64,000 bases of DNA from Flavobacteriia bacterium (GCA_004293165.1 RDYL01000011.1:1-64000); one strand, 5' to 3'. Shown: positions 1-8,548, counted from the first letter of the stretch. Notes: a model not told the origin generated them from the sequence alone. Numbers and translations are program-made.

Positions 1-3
1 TCC

Positions 4-48
4 TTTTATAAACCTGACAGGTTTTGAAAACCTGTCAGGTTTATAAAA
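4..48. repeat. 45-bp perfect inverted repeat, double palindrome
   Basis: Two 22-base arms (4-25 and 27-48) are exact reverse complements around a single G at 26. Each arm itself contains a near-palindrome, AACCTGACAGGTT (11-23), so the DNA or RNA could fold either as one long hairpin or as two short ones. It lies 62 bases beyond the 3' end of the minus-strand DUF4294 gene. It may serve as a bidirectional terminator or be a dispersed REP-like element; the repeated AACCTGWCAGGTT core suggests the latter, but no second copy is seen in this window. Confidence 0.8.
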
Positions 49-109
49 GATATAGTGGACAGCGGGACCAAAAGTTTTTATGGAATTAAAACGTGTGCTT
101 CTAAAAAAA

Positions 110-793
110 TTATTCTTTAGGTGTTGTTTTAGGCTGAAGTTTAATTTTATTAATCCAGTGTTCGTTGAGTTTATCAAAATCGATAGGCTTTTTTGATTCT
201 TGTTTGGTAAGTTGCCCTTGGTTAAAGGCTGCATTTAGAATTCCTTCAATGTGGTAGTCTTCTTTAATTTCGTAGGGTTTGTATTGTGTTTTTAAATTGA
301 TATCAAATAAATAAGCTGTAGAATTGGCCCAAAAGGCTTTCCATCCGCTTTTGTACTCCTTTATTAAATCGAAAGTGGTACTTCCGGTTTGGCGATAAAT
401 TAATTTTACTAAGATTTGACCGTCTTTGCGGGATAGTTTTTTCAAACGCGGTTCAAATTCTTCTTCTAAATATTTTTCTACCAGTTTAAAGTATTTCTTT
501 TTTTCGCGATTGGTTTTCAATTTTGCCATGGTAGCATTTAACTGCGTTAATTTATCAGCCGTTAATTTGGCATACGGATACACTTTGAAAATTCTTCTCT
601 TTAATATTAACTTGGCTTTTTTATCTTCGCTTGTAGTATAAACGTTATCGGGTGTGAAAATAATTTCTTTTAATTCGATAGAATATATGATTGACGAATC
701 TTGTTGCGTCATCTTTAACTTGTCGGTTTCGGTTTGAGCAAAAGAAAAAGTAGTAATGAATAGGCAGAAACTACTAAAAAATAACTTATACAT
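110..793 (-). CDS. DUF4294 family exported protein
   Basis: A 227-residue protein with an N-terminal hydrophobic signal sequence (about residues 1-19, ending near FAQ), so probably secreted or periplasmic. The body matches my recollection of DUF4294, a family of unknown function common in Flavobacteriia. The recognisable block is the RRIFKVYPYAKL stretch near residue 66, followed by a long charged helix with EKKKYFKLVEKYLEEE. It is divergent from the M42 peptidase gene at 904, a neighbourhood often seen in this group. No catalytic motif is apparent. Family assignment is from memory of sequence pattern; function is unknown. Confidence 0.75.
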   Translation of the reverse strand: MYKLFFSSFCLFITTFSFAQTETDKLKMTQQDSSIIYSIELKEIIFTPDNVYTTSEDKKAKLILKRRIFKVYPYAKLTADKLTQLNATMAKLKTNREKKKYFKLVEKYLEEEFEPRLKKLSRKDGQILVKLIYRQTGSTTFDLIKEYKSGWKAFWANSTAYLFDINLKTQYKPYEIKEDYHIEGILNAAFNQGQLTKQESKKPIDFDKLNEHWINKIKLQPKTTPKE

Positions 794-903
794 AATGTTT
801 GTGTTTATACTTTTAAACTCATAGCAAAAAGTAAACCAAAATTATCGAAATAATATGAAACTCTAATTACTTATTTCTATTTTAGCAAAAAATTATAGTT
901 AAC

Positions 904-1998
904 ATGAGTACAAAATCGATATTAAAGAAGTCGTCGATGACTTTTTTGGAAAATTATTTAAATAATGCCTCGCCAACTGGCTATGAAGCGGAAGGACAAA
1001 AAATTTGGATGGATTACTTAAAACCGTATGTAGATACTTTTATTACCGATACCTACGGAAGTGCCGTTGGAGTTATTAATCCAGACGCTCCTTATAAAGT
1101 AGTGATTGAAGGGCATGCGGATGAAATTTCGTGGTATGTGAATTATATTACCGATGACGGATTAATCTATGTGATTAGAAATGGCGGTAGTGATCACATG
1201 ATTGCACCATCGAAGCGTGTGAACATTCATACCAAGAAAGGGATTGTTCGTGGTGTTTTTGGTTGGCCAGCAATTCATACGAGAGGAAGAAACGGAAAAG
1301 CTGAAGAATCGGCAAAAATTGAAAACATATTTATTGATTGTGGTTGCTCTACGAAAGCCGAAGTGGAAGAATTAGGTGTTCATGTGGGTTGTGTAATTAC
1401 GTATCCCGATAATTTTGAGATTTTAAACAACGATAAATTTGTCTGTAGAGCCATTGACAACCGCATGGGTGGTTTTATGATTGCCGAAGTAGCGCGTTTA
1501 TTAAAGGAAAACAAAAAGAAATTACCTTTTGGATTGTACATTGTGAACTCGGTGCAAGAGGAAATTGGTTTGCGTGGTGCCGAAATGATTACCCAACGCA
1601 TTAAACCAAACGTTGCCATCGTAACCGATGTTTGCCACGACACGACTACGCCCATGATTGACAAAAAAATTGAAGGCGATTTAAAAATGGGACGCGGACC
1701 AGTTATTGCTTACGCTCCAGCGACACAAAACGTGTTACGTGAAATGATTGTGAACACAGCAGTAGAAAACAAAATACCTTTCCAACGCCATGCAACTTCT
1801 CGCGTTACCGGAACCGATACCGATGCTTTTGCGTATAGCAATGGCGGTGTTGCCTCGGCTTTGATTTCGTTACCGTTGCGCTATATGCACACGACCGTAG
1901 AAATGGTTCACCGCGACGACGTAGAAAATGTAATTAAATTGATTTACGAAACGTTATTGAAAATTGAAAATAACGAAACGTTTAGTTATTTTAAATAG
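904..1998 (+). CDS. M42 family metallopeptidase (glutamyl aminopeptidase/endoglucanase type)
   Basis: A 364-residue cytosolic dizinc aminopeptidase of clan MH. The metal and catalytic residues fit the family: His71 in EGHADE, Asp185 in AIDNRMGG, the Glu219-Glu220 pair in SVQEEIGLRGA, Asp242 in VTDVCHD and His329 in LRYMHTTVE. The length is normal for M42 (about 340-370). The start at 904 gives a short Ser/Lys-rich extension; the internal Met at residue 12 (TFLENYLNNASPTGYE) aligns better with typical family starts and is a real alternative. A rho-independent terminator follows at 2021. The exact peptide substrate cannot be told from sequence. Confidence 0.93.
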   Translation: MSTKSILKKSSMTFLENYLNNASPTGYEAEGQKIWMDYLKPYVDTFITDTYGSAVGVINPDAPYKVVIEGHADEISWYVNYITDDGLIYVIRNGGSDHMIAPSKRVNIHTKKGIVRGVFGWPAIHTRGRNGKAEESAKIENIFIDCGCSTKAEVEELGVHVGCVITYPDNFEILNNDKFVCRAIDNRMGGFMIAEVARLLKENKKKLPFGLYIVNSVQEEIGLRGAEMITQRIKPNVAIVTDVCHDTTTPMIDKKIEGDLKMGRGPVIAYAPATQNVLREMIVNTAVENKIPFQRHATSRVTGTDTDAFAYSNGGVASALISLPLRYMHTTVEMVHRDDVENVIKLIYETLLKIENNETFSYFK

Positions 1999-2020
1999 TA
2001 GTTTTTCTCATAAAATTTAA

Positions 2021-2047
2021 AATCCTCATTTGTTTGAGGATTTTTTT
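2021..2047 (+). terminator. Rho-independent terminator of the M42 peptidase gene
   Basis: AATCCTCA (2021-2028) pairs with TGAGGATT (2035-2042) across a 6-base loop and is followed by a run of T. Confidence 0.85.
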
Positions 2048-2137
2048 GTGCTTTTTTGAAATTTTAACACAAACTACAGAAAAACTAAAGCAAATTGTTT
2101 GTGGGAATTTTGTTATATTGCAGGAGAAATTGACTTT

Positions 2138-2207
2138 ATCAGACATATACACCCAAAATTGGGTAGATATGTATGATTTTGTCAGACATATAAACGAGTT
2201 AGCAGTA
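2138..2207. repeat. Leader repeats of a cassette-like insertion
   Basis: Positions 2138-2156 and 2159-2177 form an inverted repeat that matches at 16 of 19 positions. The 11-mer TCAGACATATA occurs directly at 2139-2149 and again at 2182-2192. The block ends with GTTAGCAGTA (2198-2207), whose exact reverse complement, TACTGCTAAC, stands at 2596-2605 after the next gene. The gene at 2225-2590 is therefore bracketed by matching ends, as in a mobile gene cassette. This is seen directly; the cassette interpretation is inference. Confidence 0.6.
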
Positions 2208-2224
2208 ATTTTAAACCCACAGAA

Positions 2225-2590
2225 ATGCATGAAGATATAGACGATTACGAACCAGACTTGAGAGCATATTACAGTATGGATAATGAAGAGCGACAAACAA
2301 GAAAAGATTTATACAAAATTTGGTTAAAATATTCCAATGGTAAAATCACTTATGAACAATATTTAAGAGAAATTGATGATCCTTATTACTATGGAGTTTT
2401 AAGCGATTCCGAATCGAAAGCTTTAAGAGAAATTCATGAGGAAGAGAAACGAAATAAAGAGATTAAAAAACATTATGAAGCAATTAGATATTCAGCACAA
2501 GTAAAAGCAAAAGAAGAAAATAAAGCAATATTTAGGTTTATTAGTTTTGTGTTTATAATTATCTTAATCATTTGGGGTTTGGTAAAATAA
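2225..2590 (+). CDS. Hypothetical protein with C-terminal membrane anchor
   Basis: A 121-residue protein I do not recognise. The first 95 residues are highly charged and rich in Glu, Lys and Tyr, with helical character (DDPYYYGVLSDSESKALREI, then EEEKRNKEIKKHYEAIRY). Residues about 102-118 are a single hydrophobic segment (FRFISFVFIIILIIWGL) at the very C-terminus, so it may be tail-anchored. It sits between the 10-bp inverted ends described at 2198 and 2596 and has no partner gene. A longer overlapping frame beginning at 2034 has no coding character. Confidence 0.6.
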   Translation: MHEDIDDYEPDLRAYYSMDNEERQTRKDLYKIWLKYSNGKITYEQYLREIDDPYYYGVLSDSESKALREIHEEEKRNKEIKKHYEAIRYSAQVKAKEENKAIFRFISFVFIIILIIWGLVK

Positions 2591-2595
2591 AAAAC

Positions 2596-2714
2596 TACTG
2601 CTAACAGCCGTTACACAAGATGCAAGGATTTAGTGGAATTGCCGTTTCGCATTGTACTTTTTACTTAAATTGAAAATATGCAGTCACGAAGCCTTGCACC
2701 TCGTGTAGCCGCGG
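2596..2714. repeat. Long imperfect hairpin, attC-like or dispersed flavobacterial repeat
   Basis: The left arm at about 2605-2627 (CAGCCGTTACACAAGATG then CAAGG) pairs imperfectly with the right arm at about 2692-2714 (CCTTGCACCTCGTG then TAGCCGCGG), leaving about 64 bases between them. The unit begins with TGCTAAC, the reverse of GTTAGCA found before the gene at 2198. The overall plan (inverse core, imperfect arms, terminal core) is that of an integron attC site, but the right-hand core is not an intact GTTRRRY. It is either a decayed attC-like site or a non-integron repeat family. Confidence 0.55.
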
Positions 2715-2767
2715 CACTTTAAAAAAGCTGTTTATAGCTACTCGCCATTTTTAAAGTATAAACAAAA

Positions 2768-2791
2768 AAAATCCCGCTTTCACGGGATTTT
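2768..2791 (-). terminator. Rho-independent terminator of purC
   Basis: AAAATCCCG (2768-2776) and CGGGATTTT (2783-2791) form a 9-bp stem. On the minus strand it is followed by a T-run just after the purC stop. Confidence 0.88.
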
Positions 2792-2794
2792 ATA

Positions 2795-3745
2795 TTATCT
2801 ATTCTCTAAATAACTCAAAACGTTTTTCTCGATTCTTTCATTGATGTTTGAAATATCCGCTTTTACGAATTTTTCTCCAATAATGTTTTCGAATAATTCA
2901 ATGTAACGTTCTGAAACTGTTTCGATATATTCGTCGGTCATGTTTGGAATTTGTTGTCCTTCTTTTCCTTGGAACCCGTTTTCAATTAACCAACGGCGCA
3001 CAAACTCTTTCGATAATTGTTTTTGTTCTTCGTTGTTGTTTTGTCTTTCTTGGTAGCCTTCTGCGTAGAAATAACGAGAAGAATCAGGTGTGTGGATTTC
3101 ATCGATTAACACGATTTGTCCGTCTTTTGTTTTCCCGAATTCGTATTTTGTATCCACTAAAATTAAACCGCGAGACGCTGCAATTTCAGTTCCTCTTTGG
3201 TATAACGCTCTAGTGTATTTTTCTAAAATTAGGTAATCTTCTTCGGTAACAATTCCGTTAGCTAAAATAGCTTCGCGCGAAATGTCTTCATCGTGCGAAC
3301 CGTTATCTGCTTTGGTTGTAGGCGTGATGATTGGTGTTGGGAATTTATCGTTTTCTTTTAAACCTTCTGGCATTTCCACACCGCAAAGAATTCTTCTTCC
3401 TGCTGCATATTCACGTGCTGCATGTCCTGATAAATATCCACGAATTACCATTTCCACTTTAAACGGCTCACATAAATGTCCTACCGCCACGTTTGGATCT
3501 GGCGTAGCTACTAACCAATTCGGTACAATATCAGACGTTAATTCCATGAATTTTGTCGCAATTTGATTTAAGATTTGTCCTTTGTAAGGAATTCCTTTTG
3601 GTAAAACCACATCAAATGCCGAAAGACGGTCGGTAGCAACCATCACTAATAAGTCATCGTTGATATTGTAAACTTCTCTAACCTTTCCACGGTACACCGA
3701 TTTTTGACCTGGAAAATTGAAATTGGTACTCGTAATTGTGTTCAT
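2795..3745 (-). CDS. purC: Phosphoribosylaminoimidazole-succinocarboxamide synthase (SAICAR synthetase)
   Basis: Catalyses ATP-dependent ligation of CAIR with L-aspartate to give SAICAR in de novo purine synthesis. The 316-residue protein is the long, yeast Ade1-like form common in Bacteroidota rather than the short E. coli type of about 240. Diagnostic segments are the N-terminal YRGKVREVY nucleotide-binding loop, [39 protein letters not shown] and [14 protein letters not shown]. It has its own promoter (3772-3800) and terminator. purL of the same pathway lies elsewhere in the window (31585), so the purine genes are dispersed. Confidence 0.97.
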   Translation of the reverse strand: MNTITSTNFNFPGQKSVYRGKVREVYNINDDLLVMVATDRLSAFDVVLPKGIPYKGQILNQIATKFMELTSDIVPNWLVATPDPNVAVGHLCEPFKVEMVIRGYLSGHAAREYAAGRRILCGVEMPEGLKENDKFPTPIITPTTKADNGSHDEDISREAILANGIVTEEDYLILEKYTRALYQRGTEIAASRGLILVDTKYEFGKTKDGQIVLIDEIHTPDSSRYFYAEGYQERQNNNEEQKQLSKEFVRRWLIENGFQGKEGQQIPNMTDEYIETVSERYIELFENIIGEKFVKADISNINERIEKNVLSYLENR

Positions 3746-3771
3746 TATGTTGTGTTGTTGTTTGTGTGGTG

Positions 3772-3800
3772 CAAAAGTAAACTATTTATTTTCTTTCAAA
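3772..3800 (-). promoter_or_regulatory. Bacteroidota-type promoter of purC
   Basis: On the minus strand TTTG (3800-3797) is followed after 17 bases by TACTTTTG (3779-3772), fitting TTTG-N17-23-TAnnTTTG. The start codon is about 27 bases downstream of the -7 box. Confidence 0.8.
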
Positions 3801-3811
3801 AATTATTTCAT

Positions 3812-3840
3812 AAAAAAAAGGAATCGAATTCGACCCCTTT
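3812..3840 (-). terminator. Rho-independent terminator of phoH
   Basis: On the minus strand AAAGGGGTCGAA is followed directly by TTCGATTCCTTT and a run of T. The two non-identical positions form G-U pairs in RNA, so the stem is continuous apart from the bases needed for the turn. Confidence 0.7.
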
Positions 3841-3867
3841 AAATTTCAATTCTTTTTGAACTCTTAT

Positions 3868-4875
3868 CTAATCATTATTTTCAATACTCTTATACGCATC
3901 AATAATTTTCTTCACTAATCTGTGACGTACGATGTCTTTATCATCTAAATAAATAATCCCGATGCCTTCTACATCTTTCAATACCAAAATCGCTTCTTTC
4001 AATCCCGAAATAGTTCTACGTGGTAAATCTACCTGACCTGGGTCGCCTGTAATCATGAATTTAGCATTTTTTCCCATACGCGTTAAGAACATTTTCATTT
4101 GGGAATGCGTGGTATTTTGCGCTTCATCTAAAATTACAAACGCATTATCTAACGTACGACCTCGCATAAAAGCCAACGGTGCAATTTGAATAATTCCTTT
4201 TAAAATGTAGTCTTCTAAGGTTTGTGGTGGTAACATATCGCGCAATGCATCATACAAAGGTTGCATGTACGGATCTAGTTTTTCCTTCATATCACCTGGA
4301 AGAAACCCTAAATTCTCCCCTGCTTCTACTGCAGGACGCGTTAAAATAATTCGCTTGACTTGTTTTTCTTTCAACGCTTTCACCGCCATAGCCACTCCGG
4401 TGTAGGTTTTTCCTGTTCCAGCGGGACCAATAGCAAATACCATGTCATTTTTATAAATGGTATCGACTAATTTTTGTTGGTTTGGTGTCATTGCTTTGAT
4501 TAGCTTTCCTCCTATTCCATGCACTAAAATCTTATCGCGATCGTGCATGTGTTCCGCATCGTGTTGATGACTGGTTTCTAAAACTCTCAAGATAACATTA
4601 TCATCAATACTATTATACCTCGTAAAATGATGCATTAATCGTCTAAAGCGATTTTCAAACTCATCCAAGATTTCAGGCTCACCATACGCTTTGAGAGTAG
4701 TTCCTCGTGCTACAATTTTAAGTTTTGGATAATACTTCTTAATGGTTTCAAGATGAGCATCTTGCGCACCCCAAAATTCTTTTGGAGCAATGTCGACTAA
4801 TTCAATGATTCTTTCGTTCAAAGGCTTTGTTTTTTTAATTATTTTTGAAACGCTAAAATTATAGTAGCTTTGCAA
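3868..4875 (-). CDS. phoH: PhoH family ATPase
   Basis: A cytosolic P-loop ATPase of the PhoH/PhoL group, linked in other bacteria to phosphate starvation and RNA metabolism. The N-terminal KH-like region (about 45-120) precedes the PhoH core. Walker A is GPAGTGKT at 150-157, ILTRPAVEAGE follows at 177-187, and Walker B is VILDEAQN at 247-254. The first ATG at 4875 is doubtful: a plus-strand promoter for the SAM hydrolase gene overlaps it, and family members usually begin at NERIIEL. That would make TTG at 4821-4819 (residue 19) the true start. A minus-strand -33/-7-like pair before 4821 fits this. Function is certain; the start is not. Confidence 0.93.
   Translation of the reverse strand: MQSYYNFSVSKIIKKTKPLNERIIELVDIAPKEFWGAQDAHLETIKKYYPKLKIVARGTTLKAYGEPEILDEFENRFRRLMHHFTRYNSIDDNVILRVLETSHQHDAEHMHDRDKILVHGIGGKLIKAMTPNQQKLVDTIYKNDMVFAIGPAGTGKTYTGVAMAVKALKEKQVKRIILTRPAVEAGENLGFLPGDMKEKLDPYMQPLYDALRDMLPPQTLEDYILKGIIQIAPLAFMRGRTLDNAFVILDEAQNTTHSQMKMFLTRMGKNAKFMITGDPGQVDLPRRTISGLKEAILVLKDVEGIGIIYLDDKDIVRHRLVKKIIDAYKSIENND
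4844..4872 (+). promoter_or_regulatory. Promoter of the SAM hydroxide adenosyltransferase gene
   Basis: TTTG (4844-4847) and TAGCTTTG (4865-4872) are separated by 17 bases, a full match to the flavobacterial consensus, about 55 bases before the ATG at 4928. It lies inside the first 11 codons of phoH if phoH starts at 4875. Confidence 0.8.
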
Positions 4876-4927
4876 TCAAATTTAGTAAAAACTACTGTTG
4901 TATTTCAAATAAGTTATAAACAAAAAA

Positions 4928-5755
4928 ATGTCAATAATTACGCTAATTACCGATTTTGGACACAAAGACTACTTCGTAGGCGCTTTGAAAGGCAAAATTC
5001 TGTCGGAACAAAAAGAAGCGGTTATTGTTGATGTTTCGCACGAAATTGACTTATTCAACACATTAGAAGCAAGTTACTGTATTGAAGCCGCGTATTCTAA
5101 TTTCCCAAAAGGGACGATTCATATTATTGGAGTCGATAGCGAACGGGTGGGTAATACCCAACATATTGCAATGCAATGGGACGATCATTATTTTATTTGT
5201 GCCGATAATGGCATCTTGAATACCTTGATACAAAAGAAAATTCCGCAGAAAATTGTTGCCATCACCATTCACGATCGCTTGAACACCGATCTGAGCGACA
5301 TGGCTGTTTTTGCAGCTGTGGCTTGTCATATTTCTAGAGGCGGTTTATTAAACGTTATTGGTAAAGAAATCAAATCCTTAAAAGAGGTTAGCGTATTGAC
5401 TTCTTCGATTTCCGATGACTTATCCGAAATAAAAGGACAAATCGTTTATATCGATTCGTTTGGAAATTGCGTTACTAATATTTCTCACAAACAGTTTAAT
5501 GAAACGATTCGAGGAAGAAAATTTGAAATTAGTATTAAAAATAAAAAAATAACTCGTTTACACCGAAGCTATTCTGATTTTCCTGTTTCAAACACAAAGC
5601 AACTGAAAGATTTAGAAGGCGACTTCTTGGCTTTGTTCAACGAGAATGGGTATTTAGAAATTGCTATTTATAAAAGTAATCCCAAAACGGTTGGTTCAGC
5701 ATCTACTTTGTTAGGCTTGCATTTTAGAGATAGTATTTCGGTAAAATTTAAATAA
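4928..5755 (+). CDS. SAM hydroxide adenosyltransferase (DUF62 family)
   Basis: A 275-residue member of the SAM hydroxide adenosyltransferase family, related to fluorinases and chlorinases. The known reaction splits S-adenosylmethionine into adenosine and L-methionine, using a water-derived hydroxide. The N-terminal LITDFGHKDYFVG motif carries Asp9, a substrate-contacting residue in the family. GVDSERVG, CADNGILN and the C-terminal YIDSFGNCVTNI are the other conserved blocks. The 23-residue halogenase loop is not evident, so hydrolase activity is the better guess. It is followed 9 bases later by the ABM-domain gene, probably in one transcript. Confidence 0.88.
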   Translation: MSIITLITDFGHKDYFVGALKGKILSEQKEAVIVDVSHEIDLFNTLEASYCIEAAYSNFPKGTIHIIGVDSERVGNTQHIAMQWDDHYFICADNGILNTLIQKKIPQKIVAITIHDRLNTDLSDMAVFAAVACHISRGGLLNVIGKEIKSLKEVSVLTSSISDDLSEIKGQIVYIDSFGNCVTNISHKQFNETIRGRKFEISIKNKKITRLHRSYSDFPVSNTKQLKDLEGDFLALFNENGYLEIAIYKSNPKTVGSASTLLGLHFRDSISVKFK

Positions 5756-5764
5756 AACAAAACT

Positions 5765-6061
5765 ATGTTCATAAGAATTGTAAAAATGCGTTTTCACGAA
5801 GATAAAATCGAAGCTTTTTTAAATAATTTTGAAGAAGTGAAACACCACATACGAAATTTCGAAGGAAACCGTTTCTTAGAATTATATCAAGACAAAAACG
5901 ACCCACGTATTTTCTTTACGTATAGTTATTGGGAAAACGAAGAAGCGTTAGAAAACTACAGAAAATCGGCTTTGTTTGATGGCGTTTGGACATACACTAA
6001 AACTTTATTTAGCGACAAACCAGAAGCTTGGAGTGTTGATAGATTGGTAACATTAAATTAG
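5765..6061 (+). CDS. Antibiotic biosynthesis monooxygenase (ABM) domain protein
   Basis: A 98-residue single-domain protein of the dimeric ferredoxin-like fold. The sequence pattern is typical of ABM/quinol monooxygenase-like proteins: an initial strand MFIRIVKMRF, helix FLNNFEEVKHHIRNFEGN, strand FLELYQDKNDPRIFFTYSYW, then ENEEALENYRKSALF and a C-terminal WSVDRLVTLN. It is cytosolic with no signal peptide. It starts 9 bases after the SAM hydrolase stop and so is likely co-transcribed. Whether it is an enzyme (heme or quinone oxygenation) or only a small dimeric fold cannot be told. Confidence 0.82.
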   Translation: MFIRIVKMRFHEDKIEAFLNNFEEVKHHIRNFEGNRFLELYQDKNDPRIFFTYSYWENEEALENYRKSALFDGVWTYTKTLFSDKPEAWSVDRLVTLN

Positions 6062-6130
6062 AATTTAGAATTCAGAAATTAGAAGTTAGAAGTTAGAGTT
6101 AAAAAACTTGAAACTTGAAACCTGAAACAA
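6062..6130. repeat. Intergenic short-period repeat (GAAGTTAG, CTTGAAA)
   Basis: Before gldF the spacer contains tandem copies of TTAGAAG followed by CTTGAAA repeats. Inverse or related copies occur before mnmE (9953-9978, AACTTCTAACTTCTAACTTC), before purL (31497-31509) and between uvrD and the TsaC gene (about 54440-54490). These look like a dispersed microrepeat of core intergenic regions. Confidence 0.6.
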
Positions 6131-6140
6131 ACAATAAAAA

Positions 6141-6866
6141 ATGAAAGCATTATTATTACGAGAAATAAAATCCTTTTTTGGTTCGCCGATTGGATATTTA
6201 GTCATCGGGATTTTTCTTTTACTCAACGGATTATTTCTTTGGGTTTTTGAAGGCGAATTCAACATATTAAACTCGGGTTTTGCCGATATGAGTCCGTTTT
6301 TCAAATTGGCACCTTGGATTTTAATTTTCTTAATTCCTGCCGTAACCATGCGCAGTTTTTCGGATGAGAAAAAACAAGGAACGATAGAATTGTTGTTTAC
6401 TAAACCACTTTCTAATTGGGATATCGTAAACGGAAAATTCTTTGGCGCACTAATTTTAATCATTCTAGCCATTGTTCCTACAATTATATATGTATTGACG
6501 ATTTCGCATTTTGGAAATCCACAAGGCAATATTGATATGGGAAGTACTATAGGTTCCTATTTCGGATTGTTGTTCTTAATTGCGGCTTATACGGCGATTG
6601 GAATTTTTGCTTCTACTTTATCGGATAATCAAATTGTGGCATTTATAATTGCCGTTTTTTGTTGTTTCTTTTTCTATTTCGGATTTGATGGCATTGCATC
6701 GTTCCTTGGAAATTACAGTTCAATGTTTGCTGCTTTAGGAATGGATTATCACTTTAAAAGTATGAGTCGCGGGGTATTAGATACGCGTGACATTGTGTAT
6801 TTTGTGAGTGTGACGTTTTTATTTTTATCGGCAACGGTTTATCAACTTAAATCTTTGAAATGGTAA
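6141..6866 (+). CDS. gldF: Gliding motility ABC transporter permease GldF
   Basis: A 241-residue inner-membrane permease of the ABC-2 type with about six hydrophobic segments (roughly 15-35, 57-75, 105-130, 143-165, 170-192 and 217-236). SDEKKQGTIELLFTKPLS is the cytoplasmic segment typical of ABC-2 permeases. In Flavobacterium johnsoniae GldF and GldG work with the ATPase GldA, encoded elsewhere, in a transporter linked to gliding. The adjacent gldG gene overlaps its 3' end, which strongly supports the assignment. No gldA is in the window. Confidence 0.92.
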   Translation: MKALLLREIKSFFGSPIGYLVIGIFLLLNGLFLWVFEGEFNILNSGFADMSPFFKLAPWILIFLIPAVTMRSFSDEKKQGTIELLFTKPLSNWDIVNGKFFGALILIILAIVPTIIYVLTISHFGNPQGNIDMGSTIGSYFGLLFLIAAYTAIGIFASTLSDNQIVAFIIAVFCCFFFYFGFDGIASFLGNYSSMFAALGMDYHFKSMSRGVLDTRDIVYFVSVTFLFLSATVYQLKSLKW

Positions 6867-8548
6867 TGGCAGCCAATAAATCAAAAGCTTTAAAGCAATT
6901 GGGAATTGTATTTTTAGCCATCATCGTTATCAATTTAATCAGCAACTTCTTTTTCAAACGTTTCGACTTAACGCAAGATAAACGCTATACCTTATCGGAA
7001 ACGACATTAAATATCATTGAAAGTGTGGATAGTCCGCTTTATATTGAAGTCTATTTAGAAGGAAATTTTCCGCCAGAATTCAAGCGTTTACAAAACGAAA
7101 CCAAACAACTTTTAGAGGAATTTACGGCTTATAATTCGAACATTATTTTCAACTTCAAAAATCCGATTGAGAAAGAGGAAACGCGAGTAGAAAAAATGAA
7201 AGAATTCTACGCAAAAGGCATGCAACCACTGAGCATCACAGTGGAAGATAAAGGAAAGCAATCGCAAGAAGTGGTTTTCCCATGGGCGCAAGCAACGTAT
7301 GGCGATAAATTCACAAAAATAGCTTTGCTTAAAAACTTAATGGGTGCTTCAACCGAGCAAAAAGTAATTAGTTCCGTACAGCATTTGGAATTTGGTTTTG
7401 CGGAAGCTATCAATAAAGTTTCAAAAGAAAAACAAAAGAAAATTGCCGTAATCAAAGGGAATGGTGAGTTAATTGAGCCTTTCATGGCCGATTTCTTAAA
7501 AACAGTTAAAGAAAGTTATTATATCGGACCTTTTACATTGGATTCGGTAGCCAAACAACCGACTCAGACATTAGAAGCGCTTAAAAAATACGATTTAGCT
7601 GTAATTGCAAAGCCAACCGAAGCTTTTACGGAAGAAGAAAAACAAGTGTTAGACCAGTACATCATGAATGGTGGCAAAACCTTGTGGTTAGTAGATGTAG
7701 TTTCAGCCGATATGGACAGTTTGTACAACGAAACCGGTACTATTTTAGCATCGCAACGTGAGTTGAATTTAACTGATATGTTCTTCAAATACGGAATTAG
7801 AATCAATCCTTTATTGGTGAAAGATGAATATGCAACACCTATCAAATTAGCATCAGGAAATCAAGGAAGCGAAACACAAATGCAAGAATACACTTGGAAA
7901 TTTGCTCCGTTTATCTATCCAACTTCTACCAATCCGATTGTAAAAAACATGGAAGGGATTAAGTTTGAATTTACTTCCCCAATCGAAATCCTGAAAAACG
8001 ATATTAAGAAAACCGTTTTATTGAGTTCGTCTGAATATTCGAAAACCATTGGAACGCCAAGTCCAATCTCTTTAGACATGGTTACAGAAGAAACTACTCC
8101 TGAAGAATACGAAGGAAAAGGATTGCTTCCAGTGGCAGTTTTAATGGAAGGAAAATTCAAATCTGCTTACCAAAATCGTATATTACCGTTTAAAGATAAT
8201 TCGTTTCAAGCTACTGGAAAAGAGAATAAGATGATTGTAATTTCAGACGGTGATGTCGTTAAAAATCAAATTGACAAAGGCGCACCGTTAGAATTAGGTT
8301 TTGATAAGTGGACCAATCAACTATATGGGAACAAAGAGTTCTTGATGAATTGTGTAAATTACCTTCTAGATGACAACGGACTTATTAACATCCGAAGCAA
8401 AGATGTTGATTTACCTCTTTTAAACAAAGAAGAAGTATATAAAAATTACACCGCAGCTCAATTGATAACTGTCGGATTACCAATAGTTATTCTGGCAATC
8501 TTTGGATTTTTATTCACTTTCTTGCGTAAAATAAAATACAGTCGCTAG
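6860..8548 (+). CDS. gldG: Gliding motility ABC transporter auxiliary protein GldG
   Basis: A 562-residue protein anchored at both ends, with hydrophobic segments at about 13-33 and 535-555. The large intervening part is expected in the periplasm and carries the GldG/ABC-type uncharacterised domain (FKRFDLTQDKRYTLSE near 35-50 is characteristic). ATG at 6860 overlaps the gldF stop by 7 bases; ATG at 6866 gives a tighter TAATG overlap and may be the real start (MAANKSKALK). Translational coupling with gldF is likely. It partners GldF and GldA in the gliding-associated ABC complex. Confidence 0.92.
   Translation: MVMAANKSKALKQLGIVFLAIIVINLISNFFFKRFDLTQDKRYTLSETTLNIIESVDSPLYIEVYLEGNFPPEFKRLQNETKQLLEEFTAYNSNIIFNFKNPIEKEETRVEKMKEFYAKGMQPLSITVEDKGKQSQEVVFPWAQATYGDKFTKIALLKNLMGASTEQKVISSVQHLEFGFAEAINKVSKEKQKKIAVIKGNGELIEPFMADFLKTVKESYYIGPFTLDSVAKQPTQTLEALKKYDLAVIAKPTEAFTEEEKQVLDQYIMNGGKTLWLVDVVSADMDSLYNETGTILASQRELNLTDMFFKYGIRINPLLVKDEYATPIKLASGNQGSETQMQEYTWKFAPFIYPTSTNPIVKNMEGIKFEFTSPIEILKNDIKKTVLLSSSEYSKTIGTPSPISLDMVTEETTPEEYEGKGLLPVAVLMEGKFKSAYQNRILPFKDNSFQATGKENKMIVISDGDVVKNQIDKGAPLELGFDKWTNQLYGNKEFLMNCVNYLLDDNGLINIRSKDVDLPLLNKEEVYKNYTAAQLITVGLPIVILAIFGFLFTFLRKIKYSR

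Noticed and set aside
2034..2240. 68-codon plus-strand frame before the cassette gene
   Set aside because: It begins within the M42 terminator hairpin, covers the leader repeats and overlaps the better-supported gene at 2225.
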